A DNA stretch of 64,000 bases from Natronomonas marina. Lineage in GTDB: Archaea; Halobacteriota; Halobacteria; Halobacteriales; Haloarculaceae. The number at the start of each line of letters is the position of its first letter. Position 1 is the stretch's first letter. The stretch spans positions 496,001 through 560,000 of the forward strand of contig NZ_CP101154.1 in assembly GCF_024298905.1 (NCBI RefSeq), in the 5' to 3' direction. The notes beneath the pieces were generated by a model that was not told the origin of the DNA, did no database searches, and saw nothing but the letters and a program-made list of their open reading frames with translations. A program made the position numbers and the translations under genes. Below, in pieces: positions 54,769 to 63,100 of this stretch.

Positions 54769-55797
54769 CTACTCCTCCTTCTCGTCGCGGTCTTCCTCGC
54801 GGTCCGTCTCGCCCCTGTTGACGCCGAGCCAGCGCTCGACGTCGCCGAGGCTCCTGACGACGTCGAGGAAGCCGCGGCCCTCGTGTTCGCCCGGCCGCAG
54901 GCGGGCCCGGAGCCGCGATGACAGCAGTTCGACGGAGACGACCATGATGAAGACCATCACGATACCGGCCGCCATCGCCTGCGTGTCGAGGGTCTGCTTG
55001 CTGTCGATGTAGAATCCGACGCCGCCGGCGCCGACGATACCGAGACCGATGGCGATTCGGACGTTGATCTCCAGGATGTACAGCGTCCAGGCGATGAACG
55101 ACCGGGAGACCTGGCTCAACATCCCGAAGGAGATGACCTGCGGCCGGCTGGCACCCGTCGACCGGATGGCCTCGATGGGCCCCTCGTCGATCTCCTCCAG
55201 CTCGTCGGTGAACAGCCGTCCGAGGTTCCCGATGGTGTCGGTCGCGATTGCCAGCACCGCACCGCTCGGGTTGATCCCGACGAGCGGCGCGTAGATGAAC
55301 ACCCACACGAGCGCCGGGATCGACCGGATGCCGCTCATCGTGCCGCGGAAGACGAAGTTGAACGGGAACGGCGTGACCCGTTCGCTACCCAGGACGCCGA
55401 ACATCAGCGCGAGCGGGAACCCGATGACGGTTCCGAGGAAGCCCAGCAACAGCGTCACGAACGAACTCCGGACGAGCGTCAGCTCCCGCGAGGCGAAGGT
55501 GTCGACGAACGCCTCCGGGAAGTTCCGGAAGCTCTCGATGACGGCCTGGAAGCCCCGAATCTCCTCGTTTTTGCTGTAGATCGTGAAGTCGACGAAGTCG
55601 ATCGGGAAGAACTTCGAGACGAAACTCGTCCCCGAGGTCAGTTGGATGATCAACGACGTCACCTCGAACCGGATGAACAGAAGACCCAGAACCGTCGCCG
55701 CGACGATGACCACGAAGAACAGCACGGCCGCGATGCTGCGGAGGAACCTCGCCCGCGAGATCGCCGCGAGCTTCTCGTCGACCCGGGAGGAACTCAT
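54769..55797 (-). CDS. phnE: Phosphonate-type ABC importer permease
   Basis: Membrane subunit of a phosphonate (or phosphite/phosphate analogue) importer. The 342 residues carry five or six membrane helices and the EAA-loop region with GPIEAIRSTGASRPQVISFGML near 210. A Glu/Lys/Asp-rich tail closes it. It overlaps the ATPase gene by four bases, and ends the operon phnD-phnC-phnE. Confidence 0.9.
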   Translation of the reverse strand: MSSSRVDEKLAAISRARFLRSIAAVLFFVVIVAATVLGLLFIRFEVTSLIIQLTSGTSFVSKFFPIDFVDFTIYSKNEEIRGFQAVIESFRNFPEAFVDTFASRELTLVRSSFVTLLLGFLGTVIGFPLALMFGVLGSERVTPFPFNFVFRGTMSGIRSIPALVWVFIYAPLVGINPSGAVLAIATDTIGNLGRLFTDELEEIDEGPIEAIRSTGASRPQVISFGMLSQVSRSFIAWTLYILEINVRIAIGLGIVGAGGVGFYIDSKQTLDTQAMAAGIVMVFIMVVSVELLSSRLRARLRPGEHEGRGFLDVVRSLGDVERWLGVNRGETDREEDRDEKEE

Positions 55798-56621
55798 GCG
55801 CTCTCCCCCTCGTGCGTCGGCGTCTCCGGGTCACCCTCCTCCGCGGCAGCCGGGTCGTCCCGTTCGGGTCCGTCTCCCCCGGCACCGTAGTAGATGTCGT
55901 CGACGACCTCCATCGTCAGGTCGTCGCCGTCGCCGTCGAAGATGACCTCGCCGTCCCGGATGCCGACGAACCGATCGCCGAACTCCCTGGCGATGTTGAC
56001 CTGATGCAGGCTGGTCACGGTGGTGAGGTTCCGTTCCTCGGCGGCCTGCTTCAGGTAACCCATGACGTCGCGGGCCGCCTTGGGGTCCAGACTCGAGACG
56101 GGCTCGTCGGCCAACAGCAGGTCCGGGTTCTGGACGAGGGCACGGGCGATACCGACTCGCTGCTTCTGTCCACCGCTCATCGAACCGGCCCGCTGTGTCG
56201 CCTCGTCGAACAGTCCCACCGTATCGAGCGCCTCGAGTGCAGCTCGTTTCGAGGCCCGGTCGTAGAGCGTGAAGATGCTGCGGAGGATCCCCGTGCGGCC
56301 AAGGGCACCGGTCAGGGTGTTTCGGTAGGCCGACATGCTCTCGATGAGGTAGTGCATCTGGAACACCATCCCGACCGTCTCGCCGGATCGGTCCAGCGGA
56401 TCGGTACCCATGATCTCCACCGACCCCTCCGTCGGCGGCGTCAGGCCGTTGAGAATGCGCAACAGCGTGGACTTGCCGGCACCGGACGGTCCCAGCAGGA
56501 CGACGAACTCGCCCTCCTCGATGGACAGCGAGATCTCCTCTAGTGCGACCGTGTCCTCACCGTACACCTTCCGCACGCTCGACAGTTCGACGGCGTTGTC
56601 GTACTCGGGTTCATCTACCAT
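55794..56621 (-). CDS. phnC: Phosphonate-type ABC importer ATPase
   Basis: ATP-binding subunit (275 residues) from the ATG at 56621. It shows Walker A GPSGAGKST near 42-50, signature MSGGQKQRVG near 146 and Walker B LLLADEPVSSLDP near 165. The C-terminal tail is acidic and low-complexity. It overlaps phnE by four bases and follows phnD by 36. Confidence 0.92.
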   Translation of the reverse strand: MVDEPEYDNAVELSSVRKVYGEDTVALEEISLSIEEGEFVVLLGPSGAGKSTLLRILNGLTPPTEGSVEIMGTDPLDRSGETVGMVFQMHYLIESMSAYRNTLTGALGRTGILRSIFTLYDRASKRAALEALDTVGLFDEATQRAGSMSGGQKQRVGIARALVQNPDLLLADEPVSSLDPKAARDVMGYLKQAAEERNLTTVTSLHQVNIAREFGDRFVGIRDGEVIFDGDGDDLTMEVVDDIYYGAGGDGPERDDPAAAEEGDPETPTHEGESA

Positions 56622-56657
56622 ACCAAGAATCACTCAATAACGTAACTCGTTTGCCGC

Positions 56658-57611
56658 TCAGGAGTCGTCGCCGGACTCGAAGATTTCGGCTCCGACGCCG
56701 AGTTCGGTTGCGACGTCGATGACGCTCTGGTACTTGTCGACGCCCGCCTCTCGGACATCGTTGAACCAGAGGTCGTCGTCGGTGCCCTCTTCACCGTCCT
56801 GGCCGTAGTAGATGCTGTCGGGCGCGTCGATGAACGCCTGCTGGAGTGCGTCCTTGCGGTCGTCGGACAGTTCCGGGCTGACGACGATTGGCGCCCGGGG
56901 CAGCCCCGTCGACTCCTGGAGGGTGCGGGCGGTACTCTCGAACTCGTCGGGGGTCGGACCGGTACTGGTGTCGCGGACGAACCCACCCATGCCGGCGGCG
57001 TCGACCTGCCCATCGGCCAGCTGTTCGTACGAACTGACGTGCCCACCGGCGAACACGGCATCGAAGGCGGCCTGGGAGCCGTTGCCTTCGGGCAGGTTGC
57101 CGATGTTCACGCCGGCCTGACTGATGTTGTACAGCGGGTACAGCGCGCCGCTGGTCGACAGCGGGTCGGAGAACGCCACCGACTTGCCCTCCAGGTCGGA
57201 CACCTCCTCGATGTCGCTGTCGTTCGGAACCGCGATGATGCTCTTGTACGTCCAGGTACCGTAGCCCTTCCGCTGGAGGATGACCTCGGCATCACCCTCG
57301 TTGACGCCCAGGGCGGCGGCGAACGGACCCGTCTCGGCGATGTCGGTCGTGCCCGAACCAAGCGCCTCGATGACGGAGGCGTAGTTGTTCGCGATGTTCA
57401 TTTTCGTGGTCCGGTCGAACTCGTTGCTGATGTACTCCCGGATCGGCCCGTACTGCGGCTGGAGGTCCTCCGTCGGCACGCTCGGCGAGATGTTCATGTC
57501 GATCTCGCCGTCGTTGAACGGCTGGGAACCGCCGATGCCCAGACAGCCGGTCAGTGCCCCTATACTCCCCACCGCGCCAGCGGTCTTGAGAAAGTCACGA
57601 CGTCGTGTCAT
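56658..57611 (-). CDS. phnD: Phosphonate-type substrate-binding lipoprotein
   Basis: Periplasmic-face binding protein of 317 residues, starting at the ATG at 57611. It has a Tat signal (RRRDFLKTAGAVG) and lipobox GALTGC (Cys23), and the PhnD-type layout: INISPSVPTEDLQ near 40, and SDLEGKSVAFSDPLSTSGALYPLY near 145. The ligand (phosphonate, phosphite or phosphate) cannot be told; no C-P lyase or phosphonatase genes lie in the window. Confidence 0.9.
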   Translation of the reverse strand: MTRRRDFLKTAGAVGSIGALTGCLGIGGSQPFNDGEIDMNISPSVPTEDLQPQYGPIREYISNEFDRTTKMNIANNYASVIEALGSGTTDIAETGPFAAALGVNEGDAEVILQRKGYGTWTYKSIIAVPNDSDIEEVSDLEGKSVAFSDPLSTSGALYPLYNISQAGVNIGNLPEGNGSQAAFDAVFAGGHVSSYEQLADGQVDAAGMGGFVRDTSTGPTPDEFESTARTLQESTGLPRAPIVVSPELSDDRKDALQQAFIDAPDSIYYGQDGEEGTDDDLWFNDVREAGVDKYQSVIDVATELGVGAEIFESGDDS

Positions 57612-57662
57612 ACGTCCCTCTGGACCCACTCGACAGGGCCATCTAAAACTTTCCAATCGGCG

Positions 57663-57670
57663 ATATATAG
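57663..57670 (-). promoter_or_regulatory. TATA box of phnDCE
   Basis: CTATATAT, read on the minus strand, lies about 50 bases ahead of the phnD start at 57611. It is the strongest TATA match in this intergenic region; the leader would be about 25 bases. Confidence 0.6.
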
Positions 57671-57897
57671 CGGTCCGTTCCACAATAGAGCGATTCGGAC
57701 CGATCGGCGAAGTTCGGGGCGTTGCCGGCGCTGTTGGCCGCCCACAGGGACCGCCGATCCGAGGTATTACCGGTATCGAAAGGACAGGCGGAATCGACGG
57801 GACCGTCTCGTCGCCTCGCCACCGGCGTCGCTTCCGCTCCCCATCCAACCGATCTCGGTACCGAAAACGACTCGGTGGGGTACACCCAACCGCCAGT

Positions 57898-58593
57898 GTG
57901 AGCTCTGGAACTTCGCCGGTCGCGGTCAGCGTCGTCGACTACGGGCTGGGAAACCTCCGCAGCGTCACGCGCGGCCTCGAGCGGGCCGGCGCCGAGGTGA
58001 CGCTGACGGACGACCCCGCCGACCTCGACACCGCCGACGGCATCGTCCTGCCGGGCGTCGGCGCCTTCAGCGAGGGCATGGACAACGCCGGCCCGTTCCG
58101 GTCGGCACTGACCGACGCCGCCGCCGAGGGGCGGCCGCTTTTCGGCATCTGTCTCGGCATGCAGATGCTTCTGACCTCCAGCGAGGAGGCCGACCACGTC
58201 GGCCAGGGCGACGTCGAGGGGCTGGACCTCGTCCCCGGCCGCAACGTCAGGTTCGACGTCGGGCAGACGGTCCCGCACATGGGCTGGAACGAACTGCACG
58301 TCGAGCGCGAGCACCCCATCGTCGACGGGATAGACGGCGGGACATCGGAGACGTCCCGGGCAAACGAAGCCGGCGGCTCCGTGGACGGCGAGTACGCCTA
58401 CTTCGTCCACTCCTACTACGCCCGTCCGGACGACGAGAGCGCGGTCGTTGCGACGACCGACTACGGCGTCGACTTCCCCTCCATCGTCGCCAGCGAGGCG
58501 GGCAACGTCTTCGGCACGCAGTTCCACCCCGAGAAGTCCGGCGAGACCGGACTGAAAATCCTGCGGAACTTCGTCGACTACTGCCGGCGATAG
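57898..58593 (+). CDS. hisH: Imidazole glycerol phosphate synthase, glutaminase subunit
   Basis: Glutaminase that feeds ammonia to HisF in histidine synthesis. The 231 residues from GTG 57898 show the class I amidotransferase triad: Cys in GICLGMQMLL, His and Glu in QFHPEKSGE at the end, and the family start VVDYGLGNLRSV. A small acidic insert (GGTSETSRANEAGGS-) lies near residue 150. hisF is not next to it. Confidence 0.95.
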   Translation: MSSGTSPVAVSVVDYGLGNLRSVTRGLERAGAEVTLTDDPADLDTADGIVLPGVGAFSEGMDNAGPFRSALTDAAAEGRPLFGICLGMQMLLTSSEEADHVGQGDVEGLDLVPGRNVRFDVGQTVPHMGWNELHVEREHPIVDGIDGGTSETSRANEAGGSVDGEYAYFVHSYYARPDDESAVVATTDYGVDFPSIVASEAGNVFGTQFHPEKSGETGLKILRNFVDYCRR

Positions 58594-58608
58594 CCCGCGA
58601 CGGGCCGG

Positions 58609-59109
58609 TCAGGGACAGCCGTAGGTACCGGTACTGTCGGGCGGGGACTCGATTTCGATCTCCGCGAGCACCGTCGAGCTGTCGGTCCCGTTCGGCGCGT
58701 AGACCACGCGGTAAATCTCGCCCTCGGTGACCGCGTTCAGCGCGCAGTCACTGTCCTTCCCGTCGATGTGGACGTACTCGCCGGGTTCGATGGTGTCGCC
58801 GCCGGTCCAGACGTCCTTCCACAGCACCTCGTTGCCGTTCGAGTCACGGATGTACACCTCGTCGCCGTCCAGCACGTCTCCGCTCTCGTGAGTGATGTTC
58901 ACGTAGGCGACGCCGCCGTTGGCGGCGCCGGAGGGGGCGTAGGTCGTCGAGACGCTGGCGTACTCGGTCGGCGCGCCGAGTTCGCCGCCGAACCCCAGCG
59001 CCATCGTTCCGACGAGGGCAGCCAGGAGAGTCGTGATGGCGACGAGGAGAACCACGCCGATGACCGGCGACACCCCCCGTTCGTTCGTGGACACGGATCG
59101 ATCCTCCAA
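58609..59109 (-). CDS. Type IV pilin-like protein
   Basis: A 166-residue protein with a pilin-type N-terminus: NERGVSPVIGVVLLVAITTLLAALVG, a charged head, Gly-Val-Ser-Pro and one hydrophobic helix, as in archaeal pilins and archaellins cleaved by PibD. The rest is a beta-rich head with two cysteines (DSDCALN and TYGCP). A GTG at 59094 is an alternative start. It is a single copy here, not a pilin operon, so a surface or adhesion role is likely rather than archaella. Confidence 0.8.
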   Translation of the reverse strand: MEDRSVSTNERGVSPVIGVVLLVAITTLLAALVGTMALGFGGELGAPTEYASVSTTYAPSGAANGGVAYVNITHESGDVLDGDEVYIRDSNGNEVLWKDVWTGGDTIEPGEYVHIDGKDSDCALNAVTEGEIYRVVYAPNGTDSSTVLAEIEIESPPDSTGTYGCP

Positions 59110-59283
59110 CGTCCGTACGTTACGTCCCTACACGGTAAACGGCCGCGAGCGTTTTCTCGTCGTGAAAACCGCGACCGAAATGCACCTTCTCCAGTATCGA
59201 CGACCAGCGCTACCGCAGCGTCGCCACTGACAGCGATACGACCCCTCGGCGACGGCGTCGTGACCGCTCTCGCCCCGACGTGG

Positions 59284-59397
59284 CTACTCCGATGGCGACT
59301 CGACTCGCTCGTCCGCGTCGTCCTCGGGCACCCCGGCCCCGTCCGGCGGGTCGGCCAGTTCCCAGTGAACGAGTTCCTCGGTGAGCTGGTTGGTCAT
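59284..59397 (-). CDS. 37-residue acidic protein
   Basis: From the ATG at 59397: MTNQLTEELVHWELADPP followed by an acidic tail, 37 residues. The longer open frame upstream would run through the palindromic operator and is unlikely. The start codon is three bases from a 24-base inverted repeat, which supports a real, regulated gene. No family is known to me. Confidence 0.5.
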   Translation of the reverse strand: MTNQLTEELVHWELADPPDGAGVPEDDADERVESPSE

Positions 59398-59399
59398 GG

Positions 59400-59423
59400 T
59401 ATGGTGCGTAATATCACACCATA
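59400..59423 (-). promoter_or_regulatory. Palindromic operator over small gene's promoter
   Basis: TATGGTG and CACCATA flank a 10-base AT-rich spacer just ahead of the 37-residue gene. An AT-rich TATA-like element (TTTATGATG on the minus strand, about 59427-59435) lies immediately upstream, so a bound protein would block transcription or translation starts. Confidence 0.6.
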
Positions 59424-59588
59424 GTTCATCATAAACATTTCCGTAGATGCGGGAATTGTGAGAAGAACCGCCCACGGCAGGCTGTCGGTGTCGCCGCGAA
59501 GGGCCCACGGGAACCGCCGTGACTGGCCGTCAGTGCCGCGGCGTCTCCGCGTCCGGGGCGGTCACGTCGTTCCGGTCCGCCGGCGGTC

Positions 59589-60041
59589 TCAGTAGTCCAG
59601 GTCGAACTGCTGGTGTTCGACGACGGTGTTCAGCACGACGGAGGTGTTGGACTCCTTGATGTCGGGGTCGATGAGCAGTTCCTTGATGCCCTCGTTCATG
59701 TGGTCGGTGTCGGTGAACTTGCCGATGGCGACGATGTCGTGGTCGCCGGTGACCTCGTAGACCGACACCATGTGCGTGTGTTCGCTGAGGCGGTCGGTTA
59801 TCTCCGGGAGCGCGCTCCCCTCGACCTTCAGCTGGATGATGGCGGTCACGTCGTAGCCCAACTCGCCGTAGTTGACCTCGGGGACGTAGCCCTCGATGAT
59901 ACCCTGCTCTTCGAGGTCGGAGATGTGGTTCGAGACGGTCGTCACCGACACGTCGAGGTCCTCGCCGAGCGAGCGGAGCGAGGCGCGGCCGTCGTCCAGT
60001 AGCGCGTTCACCAACTTGCGGTCGAGATTTTCGTACGTCAT
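59589..60041 (-). CDS. lrp: Lrp/AsnC-family regulator
   Basis: A 150-residue transcription factor: HTH (about 1-55, with [22 protein letters not shown]) and an AsnC-type ligand-binding sheet (about 65-145, [26 protein letters not shown]). It is divergent from glnA with a 127-base gap containing two palindromes, the known haloarchaeal lrp-glnA arrangement, so it probably controls glnA and itself in response to an amino acid or nitrogen signal. Confidence 0.93.
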   Translation of the reverse strand: MTYENLDRKLVNALLDDGRASLRSLGEDLDVSVTTVSNHISDLEEQGIIEGYVPEVNYGELGYDVTAIIQLKVEGSALPEITDRLSEHTHMVSVYEVTGDHDIVAIGKFTDTDHMNEGIKELLIDPDIKESNTSVVLNTVVEHQQFDLDY

Positions 60042-60068
60042 TACACTCCGCTACCACCCCCAGGGTTT

Positions 60069-60092
60069 AGAAGTTTACGAATATTCACTTCT
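60069..60092. promoter_or_regulatory. Palindrome A in lrp-glnA gap
   Basis: AGAAGT and ACTTCT are inverted around a 12-base AT-rich centre that contains GAATATTC. It lies 30-50 bases from the lrp start, over its likely TATA region, consistent with self-control by Lrp. Confidence 0.5.
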
Positions 60093-60108
60093 ATGGGCTA
60101 GCGGGGCA

Positions 60109-60122
60109 GATTTGCGCAAATC
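60109..60122. promoter_or_regulatory. Palindrome B (GATTTGCGCAAATC)
   Basis: A perfect 14-base palindrome 47 bases ahead of glnA, just upstream of its TATA-like CTTTAGTAG (60129-60137). It is a good candidate for Lrp or another nitrogen regulator binding. Confidence 0.55.
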
Positions 60123-60168
60123 AGTAACGCTTTAGTAGAAGCACTCGTCGTTTCGCCCGTCGAGAAAG

Positions 60169-61542
60169 ATGACGAGCGACAACGTAGCCACCGACGGTGG
60201 CCTTTCAGTAGAGGCACAGAACGTCCTCGACGAGATAGACGAAAAGAACGTCGACTTCCTGCGTCTGCAGTTTACCGACATCCTCGGGACGGTGAAGAAC
60301 GTCTCCGTTCCCGCCGACCAGGCCGAGAAGGCGTTCACCGAGGGCATCTACTTCGACGGCTCCTCAATCGAGGGGTTCGTCCGCATCCAGGAGTCCGACA
60401 TGCGGCTCATGCCCGACCCGCGCACGTTCGCCGTGCTGCCGTGGCGGGACCGCGAGTCCGGCGCCTCCGCCCGGATGATCTGCGACGTCTACGACACTTC
60501 CACGGGCGAACCCTTCGAGGGCGACCCCCGGTACGTGCTCAAGCAGGCGCTCGAACGGGCCCACGAGATGGGATACACCGTCAACGCCGCGCCCGAACCC
60601 GAGTTCTTCCTCTTCGAGGAGGACGACGAGGGCCGCGCCACCACCAAGACCGGCGACCATGGCGGCTACTTCGACCTCGCGCCGAAGGACCTCGCCAGTG
60701 ACGTCCGCCGCGACATCATCTACGGTCTCGAGGAGATGGGCTTCGAGATCGAGGCCAGCCACCACGAGGTCGCCCGCGGCCAACACGAGATCAACTTCGA
60801 GTACGACGACGCCCTGACGACCGCCGACAACGTCGGCACCTTCCGGACGGTCGTCCGCGCCATCGCCGCCCAGCACGACCTCCACGCCACGTTCATGCCC
60901 AAGCCCATCCCGAAGATCAACGGCTCCGGCATGCACACCCACATTTCGCTCTTCACCGAGGACGGCGACAACGCCTTCCACGACGGCGCCGACGAGTTCG
61001 ACCTCTCGGAGACCGCAAAGCAGTTCCTCGGCGGCATCCTCGAGCACGCGCCCGCCATCACCGCCGTCACGAACCCGACGGTCAACTCCTACAAGCGCCT
61101 CGTCCCCGGCTACGAGGCGCCCGTCTACGTCGCCTGGTCGGACCGCAACCGGTCTGCGCTCATCCGCAAGCCCGCCGCCCGCATCCCCGCCGCCTCCCGC
61201 ATCGAGGCGCGGTTCCCCGACCCCTCGTGTAACCCCTACCTCGCCTTCGCCGCGCTCATCCACGCCGGCCTCGACGGCATCGAGAAGGGCATCGAGGCGC
61301 CCGACCCCATCCGGGAGAACATCTACGAGTTCGACGAGGAGAAACGCGAGGAGTACGGTATCGAGACGCTGCCGGAGAACCTCGGCGGGGCCATCGACGC
61401 CCTCGAGGACGACCCCGTCATCTACGACGCGCTCGGCGAACACGTCGGCCCGAAGTTCGTCGAGGCCAAGCGCCAGGAACACACCGAGTACCTCGTCGAC
61501 GTCTCCCAGTGGGAACTGGACCGCTACCTCGAGACGTTCTAA
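60169..61542 (+). CDS. glnA: Glutamine synthetase, type I
   Basis: Makes glutamine from glutamate and ammonia. The 457 residues show [14 protein letters not shown] and [10 protein letters not shown] near the N-terminus, the ATP-binding region [16 protein letters not shown] (about 245), and [19 protein letters not shown] near 350. The adenylylation loop of bacterial type I-beta enzymes (Tyr near 400) is not evident. Regulated together with lrp. Confidence 0.97.
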   Translation: MTSDNVATDGGLSVEAQNVLDEIDEKNVDFLRLQFTDILGTVKNVSVPADQAEKAFTEGIYFDGSSIEGFVRIQESDMRLMPDPRTFAVLPWRDRESGASARMICDVYDTSTGEPFEGDPRYVLKQALERAHEMGYTVNAAPEPEFFLFEEDDEGRATTKTGDHGGYFDLAPKDLASDVRRDIIYGLEEMGFEIEASHHEVARGQHEINFEYDDALTTADNVGTFRTVVRAIAAQHDLHATFMPKPIPKINGSGMHTHISLFTEDGDNAFHDGADEFDLSETAKQFLGGILEHAPAITAVTNPTVNSYKRLVPGYEAPVYVAWSDRNRSALIRKPAARIPAASRIEARFPDPSCNPYLAFAALIHAGLDGIEKGIEAPDPIRENIYEFDEEKREEYGIETLPENLGGAIDALEDDPVIYDALGEHVGPKFVEAKRQEHTEYLVDVSQWELDRYLETF

Positions 61543-61545
61543 CCC

Positions 61546-61574
61546 ACTTTTTACACGACCCCCGGAGGGGGTCG
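61546..61574 (+). terminator. Probable glnA terminator
   Basis: A run of five T (ACTTTTTAC) follows the glnA stop at once, then a perfect 8-base stem hairpin (CGACCCCC / GGGGGTCG). In archaea the T-run alone can stop transcription. Confidence 0.5.
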
Positions 61575-61639
61575 CGCGGCGGCGTTACCGCCCGGAAAAT
61601 ATGCGCGCGTGCTCCTGCGGCGCTCTCCCTGCGGTCGAG

Positions 61640-61780
61640 CGCGGGAGTCCGGGCACGCTACGGCGACTCGCTCACTTCGCTCACGGCTCACTGCGTTCGT
61701 CGTTCGCTTCGAGGGCTCTCGCTTCGCTCGAACCCTCGCACCGCTCGTCGCCGGAGAAGCCTCGTTTCGGACCGCGAGTC
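61640..61780. repeat. TCGCT-rich haloarchaeal intergenic repeat
   Basis: A stretch built from repeats of TCGCT and TTCGCT (for example CTCGCTCACTTCGCTCACG and CTCGCTTCGCTCG), with the inverted arms CGAGGG / CCCTCG. Repeats of this composition are seen after genes in many haloarchaea and open reading frames across it are not real. Confidence 0.6.
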
Positions 61781-61791
61781 GGCCGCCGGCC

Positions 61792-62406
61792 TCACTCACA
61801 TTCGATGCTCGAGTGCGAACGTGGTTGTCCTGCACCGTCGCTCTCGAGTCCGCCGACCTGGAGTTCGAAACGCTCGAGCGTCGGAAACGGTCGGTCACAC
61901 TCGACGACGGTGACCGCGAAGAGGTGCTCGGAACGCGGCTGCCGCAGAACCACCAGATACGTGGCGTTCGGGTGAGAGGCCACCGTCGGCAACGAGAGCG
62001 TTTCGTTGCGTTCGAGGACCGTCGACCACCGGGCCACTTCGGTCACGTTCGCCGGTTCGGCGGCAGTAACCTCGTCGCTGGGTAGGATGTACGGCCAGCC
62101 ACCCCCACTCTCGTTCGTCGGGCGGGACAGGGTCCGTGTCGAACCGTTCTCGTACGTGACCGTGAACGACTCGATCCGACCGTCGACCGCGCCGAGCGTC
62201 ACGACCATCTCGTCGAACCCCTCGTTGGTGATCGAGAGGTTCCGCGTCTCGTGGTTCGTCTGTGACGGGGCCTCGTCCGTTGCAGTCGGCGTCGGTTCGT
62301 CGGGACCGGCCGGGGTCGCCGTGTCGGGACCGGCGAACCCCCCGGAGCACCCTGCGAGGACCGCCATCGTTGCTACGACCGCGATGGGTGGGATACGACC
62401 CAGCAT
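61792..62406 (-). CDS. Lipoprotein, unknown function
   Basis: A 204-residue lipoprotein: a Sec-type hydrophobic signal and lipobox VLAGC (Cys20), then a Thr/Pro/Glu linker (to about 50) and a beta-rich domain with N-glycosylation sequons (NLS, NES, NVT, NET, NAT). Two cysteines at the C-terminus (VVECDRP and SIECE) may pair. There is no Tat motif. Two TATA boxes (62438-62445 and 62451-62459) precede it. Confidence 0.75.
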   Translation of the reverse strand: MLGRIPPIAVVATMAVLAGCSGGFAGPDTATPAGPDEPTPTATDEAPSQTNHETRNLSITNEGFDEMVVTLGAVDGRIESFTVTYENGSTRTLSRPTNESGGGWPYILPSDEVTAAEPANVTEVARWSTVLERNETLSLPTVASHPNATYLVVLRQPRSEHLFAVTVVECDRPFPTLERFELQVGGLESDGAGQPRSHSSIECE

Positions 62407-62437
62407 GTCTTCAAGCGGTATTATTTCTCACTCACAG

Positions 62438-62459
62438 ATATAAATCCACTAGATATAAA
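62438..62459 (-). promoter_or_regulatory. Two TATA boxes of lipoprotein gene
   Basis: GATATAAAT and AGATATAAAA (plus-strand reading) lie about 33 and 46 bases ahead of the ATG at 62406. The region is strongly AT-rich. Confidence 0.55.
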
Positions 62460-62596
62460 AAGAATAAATACGGGTTTCACTGTCGGTTCGAGAGCGGGGC
62501 GGGAGGCACGGCAGCGTCCGACGAGCGGTTCGTAGAGCGGGAAGAAAGCGCGTTCACCGTCGACCGAACGGGAACCGTGGCGAGGCGAGACTCGCC

Positions 62597-63031
62597 TCAC
62601 TCGATGTCGATGACGGTTCCGCTGTCGTCGACGGACTCCTCGGTCGGGACGTGGACCTCGAGGACGCCGTTGGTGTAACTGGCGGTGATGTCGTCGACCA
62701 GCACCGTCCCGGGGAGGCGGACCCGCTCGAACGTCCGGCGGTTGCGGGTGGTGGCGAGGCGGCCGATGCCGACATCCATCTCCTCTTCGGTCTCGTGTTC
62801 GGCGTCGGTGACGAGCACGCCGTCGTCGAACCGGAGGTCGATTTCCTCGGTCTCGAAGCCCGGGAGGTCGGCCACGACGAGGTAGCCGTCGTCGCCGGCC
62901 TCGACGCTGACGTGAGTGTCGTAGCGGGACCCCGAATCGCCGGCCGTCTCGGGTCCGTCTCCGAACATCGCGTGTCGCATCTCGTTCATCATTCGTTCCA
63001 TCTCCTCGAAGGGGGTTCGACGGATTGCCAT
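62597..63031 (-). CDS. Small heat-shock protein Hsp20
   Basis: A 144-residue alpha-crystallin-type chaperone. It has a short N-terminal region (MERMMNEMRHAMFGDG), the alpha-crystallin domain (about 40-135; VSVEAGDDGYLVVADLPGFETEEIDLRF, then RTFERVRLPGTVLVDDITASYTNGVLEVHVP) and a short C-terminal tail. It holds unfolding proteins under stress. Confidence 0.92.
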   Translation of the reverse strand: MAIRRTPFEEMERMMNEMRHAMFGDGPETAGDSGSRYDTHVSVEAGDDGYLVVADLPGFETEEIDLRFDDGVLVTDAEHETEEEMDVGIGRLATTRNRRTFERVRLPGTVLVDDITASYTNGVLEVHVPTEESVDDSGTVIDIE

Positions 63032-63100
63032 GGGAGAAAGAAGGTTCCGGGCGGGGATAAGCCGAGCGTGAGCCGTGCAAGCAGCCGTTTCGCGGGGGCG

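Noticed and set aside
61555-62085. Several open frames across the repeat block and lipoprotein gene
   Set aside because: They run through repeats or antisense to the lipoprotein gene and lack protein-like composition.
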